Shown piece by piece: positions 6,249-10,655 of a stretch of DNA of 10,655 bases. The translations under genes were made by a program, and so were the position numbers. The DNA comes from Lachnospiraceae bacterium (GTDB taxonomy: Bacteria > Bacillota > Clostridia > Lachnospirales > Lachnospiraceae), in NCBI GenBank assembly GCA_017477005.1, contig JAFUXY010000172.1:1-10655 (forward strand), read 5' to 3'. Every line of letters begins with the position of its first letter. Position 1 is the first letter of the stretch. The notes under the pieces were generated by a model, which made no database searches, was not told the DNA's origin, and saw nothing but the letters and a program-made list of their open reading frames with translations.

Positions 6249-6770
6249 ATGACATACGAAAATTTGGTAGAAGAAGTCAAGGAGGGTGCTTCTCGTGTAG
6301 AGAAAAGCAAACTCACGGATCATTTAGCGATCCAGGTCAACATTGAGGGAGAAGCGGAGGGAGCATTCTATATCGAGATTCAGCAGGGGAATATCGTCGT
6401 TGCTCCGTATGAGTATTATGACAGGGATATCCTGCTGATCTGCCAGGCGACACAGATCTTGGCTATTTTGAAGGGCGAGATGGATCCGATGAAAGCGTTG
6501 TCCGATGGACAGATCCGCGCGGAAGGAAACGTTGGCCGTTTGGGATTGTTTGCAGAGATCATCCGCAAGACGTCAGTGAGAAAAGAAGCAAAGAAGGTGG
6601 AGAAGGAAGAGCCGAAAACGGCCATGCAGAACGCAGAGAAGGAAGAGCCTAAAGTCGCACAGGCCGTGAAGAAAGAAGAGCCGAAAGCGGTAGAAAAGTC
6701 TGCGGAAAAGAAGAGCGGGAAGGATGCTTCGAAAAGCACCGCCAAGGCGACCGGCTCGAAGAAAAAATAG
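6249..6770 (+). CDS. SCP2 sterol-binding-domain protein with Lys/Glu-rich tail
   Basis: A 173-residue cytoplasmic protein. Residues about 20-106 match the SCP2 (sterol carrier protein 2-like) lipid-binding fold: DHLAIQVNIEGEAEGAFYIE, APYEYYDRDILL, and a GEMDPMKALSDGQIRAEGN segment corresponding to the family's G..DP..A...G....G pattern. The tail (107-173) is highly charged and low in complexity, with KEEPK at 119-123, 131-135 and 142-146, ending in a Ser/Lys/Ala-rich stretch and three lysines, rather like a histone H1 tail. AAGGAG lies about 10 nt before the ATG, behind a strong promoter. The response regulator begins 10 nt downstream. SCP2-only proteins in Clostridia are of unknown function. 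The domain call is good; the ligand and the role of the tail are unknown. Confidence 0.82.
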   Translation: MTYENLVEEVKEGASRVEKSKLTDHLAIQVNIEGEAEGAFYIEIQQGNIVVAPYEYYDRDILLICQATQILAILKGEMDPMKALSDGQIRAEGNVGRLGLFAEIIRKTSVRKEAKKVEKEEPKTAMQNAEKEEPKVAQAVKKEEPKAVEKSAEKKSGKDASKSTAKATGSKKK

Positions 6771-6780
6771 AGGTGTATGA

Positions 6781-7545
6781 ATGGATAAACGGGTTTTGCT
6801 GATCGGGGATCAAAAGAGCTTCATGGTGACGGCCATTTCCAATGGCTTGGAGCGCGAGGGCTTTGAGGTGGTCCGCGTAGGAAATACAGTGCGAGAGGTC
6901 AGTCATGTGGAAGAGCCGCCCATGCTTTGGACGTTCTATCTCGACGGAAATGTGGATGAAATATCGGAAGCGTTGGTGTTCTGCAAGGATGCGATATTAG
7001 AAAAAGAAATATTTTTCTACCTTGTGGGAAATGCGGACGAGTTGGAGGCGGCTCGTTCGTATATTCCGGACGAATTGGTTCGCGCCAAGCTCGAGCGGCC
7101 TTTGAACATCCAAAAGCTGGTGGAACAGCTTCAGATTGGCGTGCATGACGGAGAGATGATCGAAGCCAAAAAACGCATTTTGATCGTGGACGACGACCCG
7201 ACCATGACCCGGATGATCAAAAATTTGCTTTCTTCCAAGTACAATGTGTTTATGGCGGGGTCCGGGATGAACGCGATTACTTTTTTGGCCAGGAATACGG
7301 TGGATCTGATCTTATTGGATTATGAAATGCCGGTGGTGTCCGGTGCCAAGGTATTGGAAATGATTCGTTCCGAGGCCTCGACGGCAATGATCCCTGTCAT
7401 GTTCTTGACCGGCAAATCGGACAAGCAGACGGTGATGGAGGTGCTGGCGCTCAAACCGGTGAAGTACCTGCTCAAATCGATGCAGCCGAAGGAGTGGATT
7501 CGGGAGATCGATGAATTTTTTGCAGAACAGAAAGCGGGGGCGTGA
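6781..7545 (+). CDS. Double-receiver response regulator, no output domain
   Basis: A 254-residue two-component signalling protein. The second domain (about 131-250) is a canonical CheY-like receiver: the acidic pair in LIVDDDP (D137, D138), phospho-acceptor D180 in LILLDYEMP, T210 in MFLTGKSD and K232 in KYLLK. The first half (about 4-120) has receiver-like strand/helix order (VLLIGDQKSF, then IFFYLVGN, then LERPLN) but lacks the acidic pair, the Thr/Ser and the conserved Lys, so it is probably a degenerate receiver. No DNA-binding, cyclase or other effector domain follows, so output must be through protein contact. No histidine kinase is adjacent. GAGGTG lies about 6 nt before the ATG. It is closely packed between the SCP2 protein (10-nt gap) and the HAD hydrolase (6-nt gap), so co-expression is very likely. 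Confidence 0.87.
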   Translation: MDKRVLLIGDQKSFMVTAISNGLEREGFEVVRVGNTVREVSHVEEPPMLWTFYLDGNVDEISEALVFCKDAILEKEIFFYLVGNADELEAARSYIPDELVRAKLERPLNIQKLVEQLQIGVHDGEMIEAKKRILIVDDDPTMTRMIKNLLSSKYNVFMAGSGMNAITFLARNTVDLILLDYEMPVVSGAKVLEMIRSEASTAMIPVMFLTGKSDKQTVMEVLALKPVKYLLKSMQPKEWIREIDEFFAEQKAGA

Positions 7546-7551
7546 GAAGGC

Positions 7552-8310
7552 ATGGAGATTGGCACCATTATATTTGACTTGGATCATACATTGTACAACT
7601 TCATGGATTGCCATGAAAAGGCCAATGAGGCGGTATTTGAGTACGCCCATGCCCATTTTGGGATAGAGGAGGCGGATTTTCATGAGAAGGTGGTAGAGGC
7701 CATGCGCCGTACCGAGGAAAAAATCGGGGTGATGAATGCCTCCACCCATTCAAGGACACTCCGGTATCAGACCTTTTTGGAGGATATCGGAGCGTCAGCC
7801 ATTGAACATGCCTATCCAATGAGTCAGAGGTACTGGAATACCTTCTATACTTATATGGAATTGCTGCCGATTGTATCAAAGACCCTTGCGGCTATCAAAA
7901 AAAGGGGCTGCAAACTATTGATCGCCACCGATATGACCTGCGATGTGCAGCTCGAGAAGATTCGCGTGCTGGGGATCGGAGAGTATATCGATTTTTTGGT
8001 GACAAGCGAGGAAGCGGGGGCGGAGAAGCCCGATCCGCGGATACTGGATCTTTGCGTCCAAAAGGCCGGGGTGCCCAAGGAAGCCTGCGTTTTCGTAGGC
8101 GACCATCCGAAAAAGGACGTGGTCGGTCCGATGGAGTATGGGATGTCCGCGGTGTGGTGCCGCCACTTTGATCCGGAGCGTTTCATGAAAGGGTTCGGGA
8201 TTGTCGTGGATGAGGAGACCAGGCAAAGGATCCGCTATCGTTTTGACAATTTCGAGAGCTGCTTCAATGAAGTGGGTGAGTTGGTAGAGTTGGGGGGACT
8301 GATATTATAA
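7552..8310 (+). CDS. HAD-superfamily hydrolase
   Basis: A 252-residue haloacid dehalogenase-type phosphatase with an alpha-helical cap between motif I and motif II, in the YjjG/phosphoglycolate-phosphatase group. Seen: motif I FDLDHTLY (nucleophile D9, acid/base D11), motif II IATDMT (T126), motif III K159 in AEKPDP, and motif IV VGDHPKKDV (D184, D189). Substrate unknown; relatives hydrolyse nucleotide or sugar phosphates. The start follows the response regulator stop by 6 nt. The Shine-Dalgarno is indistinct (a G-run about 10 nt upstream, AAGG too close), but the protein begins exactly at the motif I strand, and so I keep this ATG. It completes the SCP2 / response regulator / HAD unit. A TATAAT at 8306-8311 overlaps its stop codon. 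Confidence 0.88.
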   Translation: MEIGTIIFDLDHTLYNFMDCHEKANEAVFEYAHAHFGIEEADFHEKVVEAMRRTEEKIGVMNASTHSRTLRYQTFLEDIGASAIEHAYPMSQRYWNTFYTYMELLPIVSKTLAAIKKRGCKLLIATDMTCDVQLEKIRVLGIGEYIDFLVTSEEAGAEKPDPRILDLCVQKAGVPKEACVFVGDHPKKDVVGPMEYGMSAVWCRHFDPERFMKGFGIVVDEETRQRIRYRFDNFESCFNEVGELVELGGLIL

Positions 8311-8361
8311 TAGTCATATAGTTGTGCGGATATTTTTTCGTATACTAGAGGAGGGAAAAAG

Positions 8362-9222
8362 ATGGGGAAATTACATACCTTGGAAAATGAACAGCTTCGT
8401 ATTCGGGTCAGCACGCATGGCGCGGAGCTGGTCTCTTTGATGGACAAGGGGACGGGGCGAGAATACATGTGGTCCGGAGATGAGAAATACTGGAACCGGG
8501 TTTCGCCGGTGCTCTTTCCCCTGGTGGGGAATTACAAGGATCACAAAATTGTCTGCGAAGGCAAGGAATACGAGTCCGGACAGCACGGCTTCGCGAGGGA
8601 TATGGAATTTGCGCTGGCCTCAAAGATGAACGATGAGCTGTGGTTTGTGCTCAACAGCAATGAAGAAACCTTGAAGAAATATCCCTATCGGTTCTCGTTG
8701 ATGATAGGTTATCGTTTGACGGGGCGCAAGGTTCGGATCATGTGGAATGTCATGAACCATGACAACCGACAGATCTATTTTTCCATTGGCGGGCATCCGG
8801 CCTTTTTGTCGCCGATCGAGGGCGCGTCCATAGAATTTGACGTACACGGTCCGATCACGGCGGGGGTTTTGGAGGACGGTCTGCTTTCGGATCGCACCAA
8901 GTCCTTTGCCTTGGACGGCGGCAAGATGACGTTGTCGTATGAAATGTTCGACAACGATGCGCTGATTTTTGAAGAGCAGGAAATCCGCCGCGCGAAGCTG
9001 ATCGACCCGGACGGAAAGGATGTACTTGAGCTGTTGTTTGATTCGCCGCTTTTGGGCATATGGTCGCCGGTCGGGAAGAGGGCACCTTTCGTATGTATCG
9101 AGCCCTGGTACGGCCGCACGGATCGCAGCAGTTTTTCCGGAGATCTGTCCGAGAGAGAGTGGGGCAATATGCTGAAGCCATCGGAGGTATTTTCGGCACA
9201 TTATGATGTTATTGTATCTTGA
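8362..9222 (+). CDS. Aldose 1-epimerase family protein (LacX-like)
   Basis: A 286-residue beta-sandwich mutarotase-fold protein, of the group annotated as aldose 1-epimerase or LacX-like. It probably interconverts alpha and beta anomers of a sugar or sugar phosphate. Seen: HGFAR (H75) and GGHPAF (H145) at the two conserved histidine positions, and the catalytic glutamate candidate E247 in FVCIEPWYGRTD. The N-terminal TLENEQLRIRVSTHGAELVSL is typical. GAGGAGGG (8348-8355) sits 6 nt before the ATG, a strong ribosome binding site. The 51-bp gap from the HAD gene is larger than gaps inside the preceding unit, and a weak promoter (TTGGTA 8281-8286, 19-bp spacer, TATAAT 8306-8311) may give independent expression. 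Exact sugar unknown. Confidence 0.88.
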   Translation: MGKLHTLENEQLRIRVSTHGAELVSLMDKGTGREYMWSGDEKYWNRVSPVLFPLVGNYKDHKIVCEGKEYESGQHGFARDMEFALASKMNDELWFVLNSNEETLKKYPYRFSLMIGYRLTGRKVRIMWNVMNHDNRQIYFSIGGHPAFLSPIEGASIEFDVHGPITAGVLEDGLLSDRTKSFALDGGKMTLSYEMFDNDALIFEEQEIRRAKLIDPDGKDVLELLFDSPLLGIWSPVGKRAPFVCIEPWYGRTDRSSFSGDLSEREWGNMLKPSEVFSAHYDVIVS

Positions 9223-9237
9223 TAAGGGGGAGAGTTC

Positions 9238-9594
9238 ATGGCTGACAAGCATACATTTGAAATCCGTGAAGGGGTTTCCATTTCCGACGAGGTAGTGGCG
9301 ATAGTAGCGGGGTTGGCGGCTACAGAGGTGGATGGCGTGGAGGCGCTGTCCGGGAATATCACCAATGCGGCCATTCCAAAGACCGGCGCAAGCAAGCTCT
9401 CAAAGGGAGTGAATATTATCGCCAATCCGGACGGTTCAATTTCGGCAAAACTGTCTCTGATCATCCGTTATGGATTTGAGATTCCTACCATCTGTGGGAG
9501 GGTGCAGGAGAAGGTCAAGAGCGCAGTGGAAAATATGACCGGCATCGGCGTATCCGATGTGGATATTCGCATTGCAAGCGTAGTGATGCAGTAG
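9238..9594 (+). CDS. Asp23/Gls24 family envelope stress response protein
   Basis: A 118-residue Asp23/Gls24 (DUF322) protein. Seen: the family's ISDEVVAIVAGLAATEVDGV (15-34), followed by a central KGVNIIANPDGSISAKLSLIIRYG segment split around residues 56-79, and the C-terminal GIGVSDVDIRIASV. In staphylococci and enterococci members are linked to cell-envelope stress. In many Clostridia a member sits directly before nusB, as here, with no settled function. AGGGGGAG is 6 nt before the ATG. The 15-nt gap after the aldose epimerase gene suggests cotranscription. Confidence 0.93.
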   Translation: MADKHTFEIREGVSISDEVVAIVAGLAATEVDGVEALSGNITNAAIPKTGASKLSKGVNIIANPDGSISAKLSLIIRYGFEIPTICGRVQEKVKSAVENMTGIGVSDVDIRIASVVMQ

Positions 9595-9670
9595 AAAGAA
9601 GCATATTGTTCCGTTGATGGAACGGGGACAAGGGATTGGCTGGGCAGATTGTAGATCGGGGTTGTTTCGC

Positions 9671-10084
9671 ATGACAAGACACGAAATCCGCGAGCAGACG
9701 TTCAAGGCGCTGTTTCAATACGAATTTTATAACGACGAGGAGGAATCGCTTCGAAAGGATCAGATGGTGTTGTTCATCGACGAGGACATCGATTTTGCGG
9801 GCAGCGAAGCGGAGCGGGATGAAATCCGGGACAACATTCTCCGCATCAGCGCTTCCATTGAAGAGATTGACGCAAAGATTGACTCAGCGTCTACGTCGTG
9901 GCCGATTCGGCGTATGAATAAGGTGGATCTGGCGATTTTGCGCCTGGCCACCTTTGAGCTTCTGTACAAGCAGCTGGACGTAGGGATCGTCGCCAATGAG
10001 GCCGTGGAGCTGGCCAAAAGCTATGGGACAGACGATTCGGGGCGTTTTGTAAACGGCATTTTGGGACAGATCGCGAGGGAATAA
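9671..10084 (+). CDS. nusB: Transcription antitermination factor NusB
   Basis: A 137-residue all-helical RNA-binding protein that works with NusE (ribosomal protein S10) at boxA sites to promote antitermination, mainly in rRNA operons. Seen: MTRHEIREQTFKALFQYEF at the N-terminus, which is the classic NusB opening, SWPIRRMNKVDLAILRLATFELLY in the middle (77-100, here interrupted for clarity as helix-forming segments), and NEAVELAKSYGTDDSGRFVNGILG near the end. The frame is open back to an ATG at 9614, but the 19 extra residues do not resemble NusB, and the ATG at 9671 begins exactly where the family does, so I use it. Its Shine-Dalgarno (CGGGG about 9 nt upstream) is weak. The stop codon overlaps the xseA start by one base (TAATG), implying translational coupling. 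Confidence 0.95.
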   Translation: MTRHEIREQTFKALFQYEFYNDEEESLRKDQMVLFIDEDIDFAGSEAERDEIRDNILRISASIEEIDAKIDSASTSWPIRRMNKVDLAILRLATFELLYKQLDVGIVANEAVELAKSYGTDDSGRFVNGILGQIARE

Positions 10085-10655
10085 TGAAGGCGCGGGCGTA
10101 TTCGGTTGAACAGGTCAATAAATACATCCGGGGTCTGTTTGAAAACGAACCATTTTTGCAGGACATTCGTATCCGGGGGGAGATATCGAATCTCAAATAT
10201 CATTCTTCAGGGCACATCTATTTTGATATCAAAGACGAATCCGGCAAGCTGTCTGCCGCTATGTTTCGAAATTATCGCAGAGGACTTTCGGTGAAGCTGC
10301 GCGACGGAGACGAGGTAATCGTCACCGGCGATATCGATGTTTATACAAAAAATGGCACCTATCAGTGTTTGGTACGGCGGATTGAGGCGACCGGCGAGGG
10401 AGACTTGTATGCCCGTTTTGAACGGCTGAAGCGGGAACTCTCCGAGATGGGAATGTTTGCGGAGGAATACAAGAAGCCCCTGCCGCCCTATGTGTTTCAT
10501 TTGGGGATTGTGACGGCGCCGACCGGCGCGGCCGTGAGAGATATGATCCGTATTGCCCGGCGCAGAAATCCCGGGATCCGTATTACCCTTTATCCGGCTC
10601 TCGTGCAGGGAGAGGGCGCCGCGGAGAGCATTGCGGAGGGCATTGCCGTTTTGAA
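10084..10655 (+). CDS. xseA: Exodeoxyribonuclease VII large subunit, N-terminal part (runs off right edge)
   Basis: Large catalytic subunit of exonuclease VII, which degrades single-stranded DNA from either end into oligonucleotides and acts in repair. About 190 codons are visible of a usual ~400-450. Seen: the N-terminal OB-fold (about 1-105) with AYSVEQVNKYIRGLFE, IRGEISNLKYHSSGHIYFDI, DGDEVIVTGDIDVYTKNG and LYARFERLKRELSEMGMFAE. The catalytic domain then begins with LGIVTAPTGAAVRDMI, matching the family's GV(I/V)TS.TGAA.RDI segment. The ATG overlaps the nusB stop codon, with GAGGGA just upstream inside nusB. The nusB-xseA order is common in Clostridia, where xseB and isoprenoid genes usually follow. 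Confidence 0.95.
   Translation, partial: MKARAYSVEQVNKYIRGLFENEPFLQDIRIRGEISNLKYHSSGHIYFDIKDESGKLSAAMFRNYRRGLSVKLRDGDEVIVTGDIDVYTKNGTYQCLVRRIEATGEGDLYARFERLKRELSEMGMFAEEYKKPLPPYVFHLGIVTAPTGAAVRDMIRIARRRNPGIRITLYPALVQGEGAAESIAEGIAVL

Noticed and set aside
8341..8346. TATACT just before the aldose epimerase gene as a -10 element
   Set aside because: No -35 at suitable spacing (TTGTGC is only 13 bp away), and a start about 7 nt downstream would fall within the ribosome binding site at 8348-8355.
9605..9623. Short inverted repeat CCGTT/AACGG between the Asp23 gene and nusB
   Set aside because: The stem is only 5 bp with a competing alternative pairing, no T-tract and no boxA-like sequence; it is within chance expectation.
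9614..9670. Upstream extension of nusB to the ATG at 9614
   Set aside because: The added 19 residues do not resemble NusB, and the 9671 ATG matches the family N-terminus.

Overview
The window looks like a chromosomal segment from a Firmicute, most likely class Clostridia and plausibly Lachnospiraceae. This is inferred from the gene content and order (an Asp23/Gls24 protein, then nusB, then xseA), the AGGAGG-type ribosome binding sites, and a Bacillus/Clostridium-style MurG and signal peptidase I. Base composition is balanced and I saw no abrupt change of style between genes. There is no rRNA, tRNA, CRISPR array, phage gene or transposase in the window.

Layout. Positions 1-1295 lie on the minus strand: the N-terminal third of murG (cut by the window edge), preceded by a class I SAM-dependent methyltransferase. 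Positions 1296-1733 form a 438-base gene-free stretch between divergent genes. It is the least explained part of the window. It holds a 23-bp direct repeat (21/23 identical, 142 bp apart) enclosing three perfect hairpins, a strong minus-strand Shine-Dalgarno followed by a 7-codon ORF, a C/G-tract site resembling CsoR-family operators, and a good promoter for the next gene. From 1734 to the right edge everything is on the plus strand.

Plus-strand genes: a CsoR-family metal-sensing repressor with a His-rich N-terminus; queA (queuosine tRNA modification); a membrane-anchored FnIII-like/SGNH hydrolase; signal peptidase I; and proA. A clear promoter at 6176-6203 then starts a new unit: an SCP2-domain protein with a Lys/Glu-rich tail, a response regulator made of a degenerate plus a canonical receiver domain, and a HAD-family hydrolase. 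A LacX-like aldose 1-epimerase family protein follows. The window ends with an Asp23/Gls24 protein, nusB, and the start of xseA, which overlaps the nusB stop by one base.

Most of the window is ordinary housekeeping. The two places that deserve attention are the structured intergenic region at about 1340-1566 and the SCP2 / double-receiver / HAD unit at 6176-8310, whose joint function I cannot name. I found no clear, self-contained new defence or mobile system.
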